Assembly: GCA_025057405.1 (NCBI GenBank) | Contig: JANWXV010000039.1 | Span: 1-6,356 of the forward strand | Origin: Candidatus Bipolaricaulota bacterium | Lineage (GTDB): Bacteria; Bipolaricaulota; Bipolaricaulia; RBG-16-55-9; DRXL01 | Length of the DNA: 6,356 nt | Direction of reading: 5' to 3' | In this document: in pieces, positions 1-5,434 of the stretch | Position numbering within the stretch: the stretch's first letter is position 1 | Layout of the letters: each line of letters begins with the position of its first letter | The notes under the pieces: generated by a model | What the model was told of the DNA's origin: nothing | What the model saw: only the letters and a program-made list of their open reading frames with translations | Database searches by the model: none | Program-made: the position numbers and the translations under genes

Positions 1-1
1 G

Positions 2-217
2 GCGCTCATTGTGCAGTTCCGCGAGATCGAGCCGTCGCTGACGATGCTCTTGGTGCCGGTCTTCAACGTCGTGCTTGTCTTCAAAGAGCTGCTCTTGGGG
101 CAGATCCACGCGACGCACATGGGGATCGCTTTGGGGAGTTCGCTGCTGTATGCGCTGATAGCGATCTGGGTTGCGGTGCGGGTCTTTCAGAACGAGCGAG
201 TCTTTCTCAAGCAGTAG
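2..217 (+). CDS. ABC-2/NatB-like transporter permease, C-terminal fragment
   Basis: Only the last 71 codons are present; the reading frame is open to the left edge, so the true start lies outside the window. The fragment has the shape of the C-terminus of an ABC-2-type permease of the NatB (sodium efflux) kind. A short amphipathic stretch (EIEPS) is followed by a hydrophobic segment with the pattern 'VPVFNVVL', a loop with 'KELLLGQI', a second hydrophobic helix (GIALGSSLLYALIAIWVAV), and a short charged tail 'FQNERVFLKQ'. In that family the 'P-x-x-N' helix, the 'ellxG' loop and a final '(R/E)ErvLF'-like tail are typical. The protein would sit in the inner membrane and pair with an ATPase subunit probably encoded upstream. 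The gene ends 16 bp before the stop of the convergent secreted-protein gene, and no terminator is obvious between them. The family call rests on a short fragment, and the substrate cannot be read. Confidence 0.6.
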   Translation, partial: ALIVQFREIEPSLTMLLVPVFNVVLVFKELLLGQIHATHMGIALGSSLLYALIAIWVAVRVFQNERVFLKQ

Positions 218-233
218 CTCGAGATTAGAGAGA

Positions 234-1133
234 CTAGCGAATCGGCTCGCTTCTGATCCATAGATTCAAGAGCCGAATGATCGTAGCGTCGTTGATCACT
301 TGCCCTCCGGTCTCTGGCACCGGCTGTTGACGAATCCATAAATTGATCGCTCTGATGATCTCTGGGTCGTCTATTCTGTTGTTGTTATCTTCGTCCAAGG
401 CCCGCTCAACGGACAACGGCCCCGCTTGTGTGACGGTGAACGTCACGCTTTGAGCTACTCTAGAGAAATCTTGAAGTTCGACCGTATATGTTCCGGGGGC
501 GAGCCGGCCCAGCGAGTAGGTGCGCTGGCCCGTTCGCGTCGGTCTATAAATTAAGATACACACAATCTCAGGCCAGATCTCCCACGCCGTGACGACGAAT
601 CTGTTGCCCTGACGCTTCACGTTCGAGAGCTGAGCCGCCGCGAAGCACTCGTTACTGAACTCCTTCGAGAACGTCGCCCGCACGGTGAGTGTGATCTCAT
701 CTGCTGTTGTTGGAGCCGCCGGCGAGAGAGCGATCTCAGCCGAGACGACCTCTATCGGTAATCTGATAAAGTAGAGCGAGGGGCTTTGGAAGCCAGTCCA
801 TTCCAGGGTTACGAAGCAACCCGACTCTTCGAAAGGATCGGTGACATAGCGCCCATAGACGTAAACTCTGTCGTTGGGCTTGATCTCCGAATCGGTATAG
901 CCCCACTCAATGGGCGGAGCTGCTGACGTCCACGTCACGACTCTGATCTCTTGCGCGCACGGCTGCGGGCCGGAGATGACTCTCTCGACGCGCACGAGCC
1001 ACGAGCTGCCGCCGATCCGTTGCTGAAAAGACTGAGCGATCCCGATAAACTTCACCAAGTTAAGCTCTGCATAGGTAGTCGTAGGGCTGAGCGCCAGCGC
1101 GAGCAACAAGCACGCTATAAGCCGTTTAGACAT
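234..1133 (-). CDS. Secreted protein with Ig-like region and dockerin-like EF-hand tail
   Basis: A 299-residue exported protein of unknown function. The start is set at the second of two in-frame ATGs: GAGGAG (1143-1148) lies 9 nt before it but touches the first ATG at 1140-1142, which is too close. Residues 1-22 form a signal peptide (MSKR, a hydrophobic core, then TYA-EL). Residues about 25-125 look like a small beta domain containing Cys59 and Cys106. Residues about 128-237 look like an Ig-like beta sandwich with Cys163 and Cys192, ending in 'LGRLAPGTYTVEL', a pattern common in extracellular Ig-type modules. The four cysteines are paired by domain, as expected for disulfides outside the cytoplasm. 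Residues 247-258 fit a 12-position EF-hand calcium loop (D1, D3, N5, I8, D9, E12), followed by 'IIRAINLWI'. A second copy, 'INDATIIRLLNLWI', lacks the loop. This resembles a degenerate dockerin and may be a docking or surface module. No catalytic domain is seen. Confidence 0.72.
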   Translation of the reverse strand: MSKRLIACLLLALALSPTTTYAELNLVKFIGIAQSFQQRIGGSSWLVRVERVISGPQPCAQEIRVVTWTSAAPPIEWGYTDSEIKPNDRVYVYGRYVTDPFEESGCFVTLEWTGFQSPSLYFIRLPIEVVSAEIALSPAAPTTADEITLTVRATFSKEFSNECFAAAQLSNVKRQGNRFVVTAWEIWPEIVCILIYRPTRTGQRTYSLGRLAPGTYTVELQDFSRVAQSVTFTVTQAGPLSVERALDEDNNNRIDDPEIIRAINLWIRQQPVPETGGQVINDATIIRLLNLWIRSEPIR

Positions 1134-1142
1134 AGTGATCAT

Positions 1143-1148
1143 CTCCTC
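1143..1148 (-). promoter_or_regulatory. Shine-Dalgarno site deciding the secreted-protein start
   Basis: The minus-strand sequence GAGGAG is 9 nt before the ATG at 1131-1133 and directly adjacent to the ATG at 1140-1142. Normal spacing favours the downstream ATG, which also gives a cleaner signal peptide beginning MSKR. Confidence 0.6.
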
Positions 1149-1150
1149 AG

Positions 1151-1164
1151 GGGCGCTTGCGCCC
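1151..1164 (-). promoter_or_regulatory. Perfect hairpin at the 5' end of the secreted-protein leader
   Basis: GGGCGC-TT-GCGCCC is a perfect inverted repeat. As RNA it would fold into about five GC-rich pairs with a four-base loop. It lies 2 nt upstream of the GAGGAG ribosome site and starts where transcription from the candidate -10 box (1172-1177) would begin. It could stabilise the mRNA 5' end or modulate ribosome access. No T-tract follows, so it does not look like a standard terminator for the upstream hicA gene. Confidence 0.4.
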
Positions 1165-1171
1165 TACATAT

Positions 1172-1201
1172 AGTATATGCTCGCTCTGGCACTTTATACA
1201 A
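1172..1201 (-). promoter_or_regulatory. Candidate promoter for the secreted-protein gene
   Basis: On the minus strand a good -10 (TATACT, 1172-1177) is preceded after 18 bp by a weak -35 (TTGTAT, 1196-1201). The -35 overlaps the hicA stop codon. The predicted start near 1165 gives a leader of about 32 nt carrying the hairpin and the GAGGAG site. The -35 matches the consensus at only three positions, so this call is tentative. Confidence 0.38.
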
Positions 1202-1434
1202 ATAGGCGGGCGCACAGCCCTTGCCACTCTGCCAGAGAGAGCTTACGGCCTAAAACCTTTCCCAGGTGCCGCAAAAGATCCTTCAGCTGAGGAACGGAGA
1301 ACTCTTCGTTGTTAGGGATGACCATCATGCGGTCTTGATAGAGCATATAAAAGTGGCGGCGACCTGGCCGTGGAGGGTCAAAGCCTAGGCGGCGGAGCTT
1401 GCGGATGAAATCGCGTCTCTTGCAAGGAGCCCAT
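1194..1434 (-). CDS. hicA: HicA-like mRNA interferase toxin with a frame break at the start codon
   Basis: HicA toxins are small double-stranded-RNA-binding-fold ribonucleases that cleave mRNA and are held in check by HicB. From position 1433 down to the TAA at 1194-1196 one frame encodes 'PCKRRDFIRKLRRLGF', then 'PGRRHFYMLY' with the expected active-site histidine, 'MMVIPNN', 'EFSVPQLKDLLRHLG' and 'GRKLSLAEW'. This is the full course of the PCKRR-type HicA (YcfA-like) family, about 79 residues. No ATG, GTG or TTG opens this frame: upstream it runs inside hicB to a TAA without a start. The only suitable ATG (1432-1434) directly follows the hicB stop and is one base out of frame, at a GGG run (1430-1432). 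Removing one G would give MAPCKRRDFI, a normal-looking N-terminus. The break may be a real inactivating mutation, a sequencing error or unusual initiation. The rest of the sequence shows no decay. Confidence 0.72.
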
Positions 1435-1692
1435 CTAGCTACGAGCTGAGACCTTGTCGGGAACCTTTACGTTCAGGTCAATGCCATCAATGATGGGGAT
1501 GGGTTGCCCATGACGGAGTTTTGCCATGAGCCAATCCTCCAACGAACTGCGTAGTTCCTCTTGGCACTCGTCCAACGTTGATCCGAAGGCTATGACCCCA
1601 ACGCAGGGACGGATCGTGCCACAGTAGGTGCCATCCTCGAGCTTCTTATATTTCGCCTTGCTCATCGCTCGTTCAATGTACTCTATGAGCAT
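1435..1692 (-). CDS. hicB: HicB-family antitoxin, short form
   Basis: An 85-residue protein of the HicB (UPF0150) type, the partner that binds and neutralises HicA. The family's RNase H-like partial fold is recognisable: an N-terminal strand (MLIEYIERAM), 'YKKLEDGTYCGTI' then 'PCVGVIAFGSTLDECQEEL' covering residues about 16-47, a helix 'LRSSLEDWLMAKL', and 'GQPIPIIDGIDLNV' near the C-terminus. The usual central glycine/proline turn before 'GV.A.G.T..EC' is present. There is no room for the ribbon-helix-helix or HTH DNA-binding domain that longer HicB proteins carry, so autoregulation by this protein alone is doubtful. The ATG is 2 nt after the methyltransferase stop, and a weak AAGGAC lies about 11 nt upstream, which suggests translational coupling. 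The TAG stop abuts the ATG where hicA should begin. Antitoxin-first order differs from the classical hicA-hicB order but is common for this subfamily. Confidence 0.82.
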   Translation of the reverse strand: MLIEYIERAMSKAKYKKLEDGTYCGTIRPCVGVIAFGSTLDECQEELRSSLEDWLMAKLRHGQPIPIIDGIDLNVKVPDKVSARS

Positions 1693-1694
1693 TG

Positions 1695-2450
1695 CTAAGC
1701 ACCGTCCTTATTAAAAACTCGTTCTGCGATAAGAGCTAAGCGATTGGCCTCTAAGCTCCACGGCTCCCCGCGTAGACCACCGTAATAGCCTAGCACCTGC
1801 AACCCTGCCCGAGCAAACAGATCTAACAGCTCCGCGAGCGTGAAGACCCTCAAAGAGAGACTATACTCTTTGCGCTCTGCACCCTTGAGCACAATCCAGC
1901 GAGATTCCACCCGATTGCGCTCCAGATTCAGTTTGCGCTCTTCTAACACGAGACACCCCGGACGCTCCGCCCAATCGCGTGCTTGAAAATGCTTGATGAG
2001 CCAGTCTCGATTTTGCAATTCTAATAAAAAACGCCCGCCGGGCTTTAAGCACTGGTGCACTTCTTTGAGCACCGTGAGATGGTCTTCTTCGCGCTCGAAG
2101 TACCCGAAGCTCGTGAAGAGATTGATCACAGCGTCGAACTCGCTCTCGAAGGGAATAGCGCGCATGTCGCCGTGAACGAATTCGATCTGAAGCCCGTGCT
2201 CGTTGGCTTTGGCACGCGCTTGCTCAAGATAGATTTCACAGATATCTAAGCCGACGACGCGGAAGCCGCGCTTGGCTAACGGGATAGCGAAGCGCCCCGG
2301 CCCACACGCTAAATCCAAAATCTTTGCGCCCGGCGCAAGCCCCAACAGAGAAATTATACTATCGCAGCTCTGCTCTGCTCGTTGCCAAGCTTCTTCATGG
2401 AACATAATCTGTCCTGTCGTCTCGTCGAAGAAGCTCTGCCACCATTCCAT
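1695..2450 (-). CDS. Class I SAM-dependent methyltransferase
   Basis: A cytoplasmic 251-residue methyltransferase with a Rossmann-type fold. Motif I is 'ILDLACGPGRFAIPLA' (residues 44-59, SAM binding), followed by the acidic end of strand 2 (VVGLDI, Asp69), 'VHGDMRAIPF' (92-101, adenine contact), 'FDAVINLFTSFGYF' (105-118, motif IV) and 'CLKPGGRFLLEL' (134-145). The C-terminal 100 residues form a beta-rich cap with 'RDW', 'LEERKLNLERNRVESRW' and 'FTLAELLDLFARAGL', typical of small-molecule-type class I enzymes (Methyltransf_25/11-like). The acceptor cannot be read from the sequence. An in-frame TTG exists at 2471, but it overlaps the upstream stop. The ATG at 2448-2450 has AGAGGTG 5 nt upstream and is preferred. 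The gene starts 13 bp after the nuclease-like gene and ends 2 bp before hicB, so it is almost certainly cotranscribed with both. Confidence 0.85.
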   Translation of the reverse strand: MEWWQSFFDETTGQIMFHEEAWQRAEQSCDSIISLLGLAPGAKILDLACGPGRFAIPLAKRGFRVVGLDICEIYLEQARAKANEHGLQIEFVHGDMRAIPFESEFDAVINLFTSFGYFEREEDHLTVLKEVHQCLKPGGRFLLELQNRDWLIKHFQARDWAERPGCLVLEERKLNLERNRVESRWIVLKGAERKEYSLSLRVFTLAELLDLFARAGLQVLGYYGGLRGEPWSLEANRLALIAERVFNKDGA

Positions 2451-2455
2451 GAGAG

Positions 2456-2462
2456 CACCTCT
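2456..2462 (-). promoter_or_regulatory. Shine-Dalgarno site deciding the methyltransferase start
   Basis: AGAGGTG on the minus strand lies 5 nt before the ATG at 2448-2450, in the 13-bp gap after the upstream gene's TAA. It supports this ATG over the in-frame TTG at 2469-2471, which has no such site. Confidence 0.6.
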
Positions 2463-2463
2463 T

Positions 2464-4029
2464 TTATTCAAGCGTCAAGCTCTCTCCGTTCTTGGCTCTG
2501 AGGACCTCTAGCTCCCCTTGGAGCGCTTGTTCGAAAAACTCCGGGTGCTCCGTATGCACCGGCAACAAGCGCTGAGGCCGGATCGCCCTCACGATCTGGA
2601 GAAGATCGTCGGTGCTGGCGTGCCCAGAGGCGTGAAAGCTTCCCACTCTTTGCGAGCGCCCATCGCGCCCCAGCTCGATTCCTACAGGGCGCAACTTAAA
2701 AAATCGCAACCAATGGAAGAGTCGCTGAATATCTATCTCTTGCTCTTCCGAATGCGCTTCGCTGGTGGAGTAGATATACACGCCCTCCGAGGGTTCAATG
2801 TCTAAAAGATGCTTCAAATCCCAAAAACTGAAGGCCAAGACAAATGCCCCCGGATCGCGATGGACTTCTTCTATCGAGATGAGCTTGGCTTCATAGGCTT
2901 GACGAATGCGCTCTTCCCAGGCTTTCACGTCGAGCTTGACGTCGTTGAAGATCGCGAGATTCGGATGATCCAGAACGTTAAAGCTTGCGTCAGCTGAAGC
3001 GAGAGCTTCTAACAGATAGGCGTCCTTGGGCAAGATTAATAAGCGTCGTCTCGTCTCGCGAGCGATCTGCAAGAACGTCATCAGTCGTTCGATGTTGCGC
3101 GGGCCGAAGTCGGCGATCACCAAGTGCCCAGAAGCGTTTTTCACAGTTGCAAACGCGGCTTCATAGACGTCTCGCTCGGTGGCTCGCGCTTGGGCTTGTT
3201 CGGAGATACGAGTGCCCTCGATGATGAGCAATGCTGGTGAGAGCTGACGTGCTTCTTGTAAGAATCTTTGGGTCTGATCTCCCGCGCGACCGTGCAGGCG
3301 AATATCGCCCGTATAGACAATCCAACCGGAGTCGGTCTCGAGGGCGAAAGCGCACGCGCCGGGGATCGAGTGATCTACGGGCCAGAATTTCACGCGCAGC
3401 TCGCCGAGGCGCTCGCCCATCGGCTCGATCGGCGCGGGGAGAAAGGGTCGCGCTTTGGGGCTGGGATTGGGAGGCGAAGAGAGAAACTCGCGAAGGCCGG
3501 GAGTGACACTCCCGAACAAGCGCCACGAGCGCTGCTGCGCCGCTCCGGTGCGGTAGGAGCTGCTTTCGATAGCACGCGGGTCGTCCTCGCTTACGACGCG
3601 CGGGACGGCATAGGCCATCTCACCGTAGAAGCTCGCTTGGGTCGTCTCTTGCATAGACTTCATAATCGCGGCGCTCAACGGAGATGCACAGAGAGGGAGA
3701 TCGCTGCGCAGCAGCCCTACAAATCCACAGTGGTCGAGATGGGCGTGCGAGAGGAGACACGCGCTTGGCTCTAGGTGCCCTTTATATTCGGGTTTGTAAT
3801 TCTGGGGGAGAAGATCATGGCGATAGAGTCCGCTGTAAGGGGGAGCGAGGCCCAGCTTCAGCAGATCGTGAAGCCCTCGCCCGGCCCGCGGCTGCAGATA
3901 CTCTTCAAAATAGAGTCCCCACTGGTGATAGTTCAGCCCGAAGTCGAGCAAGACCGCATCGTGGCGTGATTCCACGTAGAGCTTCGTCCCACCGATGGTC
4001 TCTGCGCCATCGAGAATGAGCAATCGCAC
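2464..4029 (-). CDS. RNase J-like metallo-beta-lactamase/beta-CASP hydrolase
   Basis: A 521-residue two-metal hydrolase related to RNase J, probably a cytoplasmic ribonuclease. Visible elements in order are 'TIGGTKLYVE' and 'LLDFG' (Asp29, motif 1), 'LSHAHLDHCG' (His95, His97, Asp99, His100, motif 2), 'VDHSIPGA' (His220, motif 3), 'VYTGDIR' (Asp242, motif 4), a beta-CASP insert with 'IADFGPRNIERL' (about 305-316), 'SFHASGHAS' (464-472, motif B) and 'LLPVHTEHPE' (488-497, motif C). All metal ligands expected for activity are present. Two regions exceed a plain RNase J: a 'NYHQWGLYFEEYLQPR' to 'GLYRHDL' segment (33-73) and a proline-rich linker (185-204). The start is the GTG at 4027-4029, with AAGGGAGGG 7 nt upstream. 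An earlier GTG at 4062 lies upstream of the predicted transcription start. It is the first gene of the cluster with the methyltransferase and hicBA. The exact substrate (RNA 5' end or endonucleolytic) is inferred only from family. Confidence 0.83.
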   Translation of the reverse strand: MRLLILDGAETIGGTKLYVESRHDAVLLDFGLNYHQWGLYFEEYLQPRAGRGLHDLLKLGLAPPYSGLYRHDLLPQNYKPEYKGHLEPSACLLSHAHLDHCGFVGLLRSDLPLCASPLSAAIMKSMQETTQASFYGEMAYAVPRVVSEDDPRAIESSSYRTGAAQQRSWRLFGSVTPGLREFLSSPPNPSPKARPFLPAPIEPMGERLGELRVKFWPVDHSIPGACAFALETDSGWIVYTGDIRLHGRAGDQTQRFLQEARQLSPALLIIEGTRISEQAQARATERDVYEAAFATVKNASGHLVIADFGPRNIERLMTFLQIARETRRRLLILPKDAYLLEALASADASFNVLDHPNLAIFNDVKLDVKAWEERIRQAYEAKLISIEEVHRDPGAFVLAFSFWDLKHLLDIEPSEGVYIYSTSEAHSEEQEIDIQRLFHWLRFFKLRPVGIELGRDGRSQRVGSFHASGHASTDDLLQIVRAIRPQRLLPVHTEHPEFFEQALQGELEVLRAKNGESLTLE

Positions 4030-4036
4030 CGAGATG

Positions 4037-4045
4037 CCCTCCCTT
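4037..4045 (-). promoter_or_regulatory. Strong Shine-Dalgarno site for the RNase J-like gene
   Basis: AAGGGAGGG on the minus strand sits 7 nt before the GTG at 4027-4029. This fixes a GTG start and places the longer alternative start (4062) inside the untranscribed or leader region. Confidence 0.65.
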
Positions 4046-4062
4046 GCGCCCAGCGCGAGCAC

Positions 4063-4092
4063 AGTCTATGATAGAATTTGAGCGATTGTCAA
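4063..4092 (-). promoter_or_regulatory. Sigma-70-type promoter of the nuclease-methyltransferase-hicBA cluster
   Basis: A perfect -35 TTGACA (minus strand, 4087-4092) is followed after 18 bp by TAGACT (4063-4068, four of six -10 positions, including both end Ts). Transcription should begin near 4056, leaving a leader of about 27 nt that contains the AAGGGAGGG site. Confidence 0.6.
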
Positions 4093-4106
4093 GTGAGATC
4101 AACGGA

Positions 4107-4119
4107 GATCGGCCCGATC
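4107..4119. promoter_or_regulatory. Palindrome flanked by spaced direct repeats, candidate operator
   Basis: GATCGG-C-CCGATC is a perfect inverted repeat midway between the two divergent promoters. It is flanked by two copies of AACGGA (4101-4106 and 4122-4127) whose starts are 21 bp apart, about two helical turns. A regulator bound here could contact both promoters. The toxin-antitoxin product downstream is one candidate, because such modules often repress themselves. This is inference from position and symmetry only. Confidence 0.33.
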
Positions 4120-4145
4120 CTAACGGATGAGAGCAGATGAACCGC

Positions 4146-4174
4146 TTGCTCCATCTAGCGCAGGCGAGTACAAT
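4146..4174 (+). promoter_or_regulatory. Promoter of the RelE/ParE-type toxin-antitoxin and SRAP genes
   Basis: TTGCTC (4146-4151), a 17-bp spacer and TACAAT (4169-4174, five of six consensus positions) form a good sigma-70 promoter. The predicted start near 4181 leaves only about 16 nt before the antitoxin ATG, just enough to hold its GAGGTG site (4186-4191). Confidence 0.55.
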
Positions 4175-4196
4175 TTCGAGAAAGAGAGGTGTAGCT

Positions 4197-4430
4197 ATGG
4201 CATCTACGGCGGCCATTGCGACGGTGATCAAAATGCTGGAATCCTTACCCGAAGCAGCACAAGAACAAGTAGTAGAGCACCTGCGCGAGTATCTTGGAGA
4301 TTTACAAGATGACCTGACATGGAACAGCTTGTTTGAGCGAACGCAGTCACAATTAGGGGCGGCTGCACGTCGTGCCAAGCAAGAGATTGCCCAAGGGCAC
4401 GCTCAACCTATGGACTATGACCGATTATGA
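4197..4430 (+). CDS. Small antitoxin of a RelE/ParE-type toxin-antitoxin pair
   Basis: A 77-residue, largely helical acidic/amphipathic protein preceding a RelE/ParE-type toxin. The N-terminal half has 'IATVIKMLESLPEAAQEQVVEHLREYL' character, similar to small DUF2281-like antitoxins. The C-terminal half, 'AAARRAKQEIAQGHAQPMDYDRL' in style (residues about 55-77), is the kind of extended tail that wraps the toxin. No clear DNA-binding motif is visible, so any autoregulation would have to come from the N-terminal helices or a partner. The ATG at 4197 is chosen because GAGGTG (4186-4191) lies 5 nt upstream; an earlier in-frame ATG at 4137 precedes the promoter -35 box. The TGA stop overlaps the toxin ATG (ATGA at 4427-4430). 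The antitoxin role is inferred from pairing with the toxin and from family memory. Confidence 0.72.
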   Translation: MASTAAIATVIKMLESLPEAAQEQVVEHLREYLGDLQDDLTWNSLFERTQSQLGAAARRAKQEIAQGHAQPMDYDRL

Positions 4431-4690
4431 AGTCGGCAACTTTGCCATCTTTTTGGGCAGCGTATGAGCCTCTTAGCGAAGAGATCAAGCGTAGTGCTAG
4501 GAAGGCTTATCGTCTCTGGGCACAGAATCCCTTTCATCCTTCCCTACATTTTCGGTGCATCAACCCTGAAGAGAACATCTGGTCTGTAAGAATCACACGT
4601 GGATATCGTGCTTTGGGTATCCTCGAAGGTGACACGGTGACGTGGTTTTGGATTGGGGGCCACGATGAGTATGAGCGTTTCTTCTCGTAA
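4427..4690 (+). CDS. RelE/ParE-superfamily toxin
   Basis: An 87-residue protein of the compact RelE/ParE fold: two N-terminal helices (FWAAYEPLSEEI and KRSARKAYRLWAQNP, residues 9-35) and a four-stranded sheet. Typical signatures are 'NIWSVRITRGYRALGIL' (50-66, with the conserved R-x-x-x-x-Y-R core) and 'VTWFWIGGHDEYERFF' (71-86, with His79 and Glu81). Family members are either ribosome-dependent mRNA interferases or gyrase poisons. The sequence looks closer to the subfamily annotated simply as RelE/ParE, so the target is left open. No strong ribosome site precedes the ATG, and the ATGA overlap with the antitoxin indicates translational coupling, which ties toxin level to antitoxin synthesis. 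The SRAP gene starts 27 bp downstream and may share the transcript. Length and motifs are complete, so the toxin is probably functional. Confidence 0.82.
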   Translation: MKSATLPSFWAAYEPLSEEIKRSARKAYRLWAQNPFHPSLHFRCINPEENIWSVRITRGYRALGILEGDTVTWFWIGGHDEYERFFS

Positions 4691-4717
4691 AGCAGATAGT
4701 CGCTGAGGTGAACGACT

Positions 4718-5434
4718 ATGTGTGGGCGATTCACGCTGACCCTCCGCGCTGAGCAGCTCGAAGCGCGCTTTGGCGTACAACTGTCCGCATTGTATCAGCC
4801 CCGATATAATATCGCCCCCACGCACGAGATCCTCGCGCTCGTCTCAGACGCCCAAGGCCGACGCCTAGAGCGCTTTCGTTGGGGCCTGATCCCCCACTGG
4901 GCCAAAGACCCCAAGATCGCACAAAGACTGATCAATGCCCGCGCGGAGACGCTCTGGGAAAAGCCGAGCTTTCGCGAGGCTGTCAAGCGACGGCGCTGTC
5001 TGATTCTCGCTGACGGCTTCTACGAATGGCGCCAGACCCCTCAGGGCAAGAAGACCCCGATCTACGTGCGCTTGAAATCCCAAGAGCCGTTCGGGTTTGC
5101 GGGACTGTGGGAGACTTGGAACTCCCCCGATGGGCAAACTGTGAAGACCTGCACGATCGTCACCACGGAGCCGAACGAGCTGATCAAGCCCATTCATCAG
5201 CGAATGCCGGTGATCGTGCCCAGAGATTTCGAAGAGCTGTGGCTTGACCCATCGTCAAAAGCGCGTGCGGAGCTAGAGCGCGTCTTGCGACCGTATCGAG
5301 CTGAAGAGCTAGAACTTTTCGACGTCTCTTCAGCCGTGAACTCGCCGACGCATGACGGCCCGGAGTGCATCGCACCCGTGAGAGATCGGGATTCTATTGC
5401 AAAAACTCTCTCGGATCGGCGATACAGCCCTTGA
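4718..5434 (+). CDS. SRAP-family abasic-site processing protein (YedK/HMCES-like)
   Basis: A 238-residue SOS-response-associated peptidase (SRAP). Family members crosslink their N-terminal cysteine to abasic sites in single-stranded DNA through a thiazolidine ring and so shield them from breakage. After removal of Met1, Cys2 is at the N-terminus (MCGRFT). Other hallmarks are 'YNIAPT' (30-35), 'FRWGLIPHWAKD' (53-64), 'NARAET' (73-78, Asn73), 'GFYEW' (100-104, catalytic Glu103), and 'HQRMPVI' (160-166, His160), matching the Cys2/Asn/Glu/His set of E. coli YedK. GAGGTG (4705-4710) sits 7 nt before the ATG. Homologues usually end soon after the 'AVNSP..DGPECIAPV' region. Here about 17 extra residues rich in Arg and Asp follow and overlap the convergent LeuC-like gene by 41 bp. 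The 27-bp spacing after the toxin suggests cotranscription. No LexA-like box was recognised upstream. Confidence 0.93.
   Translation: MCGRFTLTLRAEQLEARFGVQLSALYQPRYNIAPTHEILALVSDAQGRRLERFRWGLIPHWAKDPKIAQRLINARAETLWEKPSFREAVKRRRCLILADGFYEWRQTPQGKKTPIYVRLKSQEPFGFAGLWETWNSPDGQTVKTCTIVTTEPNELIKPIHQRMPVIVPRDFEELWLDPSSKARAELERVLRPYRAEELELFDVSSAVNSPTHDGPECIAPVRDRDSIAKTLSDRRYSP

Noticed and set aside
236..251. AGCGA...TCGCT inverted repeat near the convergent ends at 217/234 as a terminator
   Set aside because: The stem is only five pairs with no T-tract on either strand and lies in the 3' coding end of the secreted-protein gene.
1089..1133. A possible lipobox (LIAC) in the secreted protein's signal peptide
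   Set aside because: The cysteine comes only about four residues after the positive N-terminus, before the hydrophobic core. A lipobox should follow the core, so ordinary signal peptidase I cleavage after TYA is more likely.
3268..3774. A long open frame on the plus strand (168 codons) opposite the RNase J-like gene
   Set aside because: Its product is low-complexity and Arg/Ala-rich, shows no recognisable motif or ribosome site, and is fully antisense to a gene with every catalytic motif intact. It is a by-product of GC-rich codons.
4030..4062. A GTG at 4060-4062 as the start of the RNase J-like protein
   Set aside because: It lies upstream of the predicted transcription start, has no ribosome site, and would read through the strong AAGGGAGGG that serves the GTG at 4027-4029.
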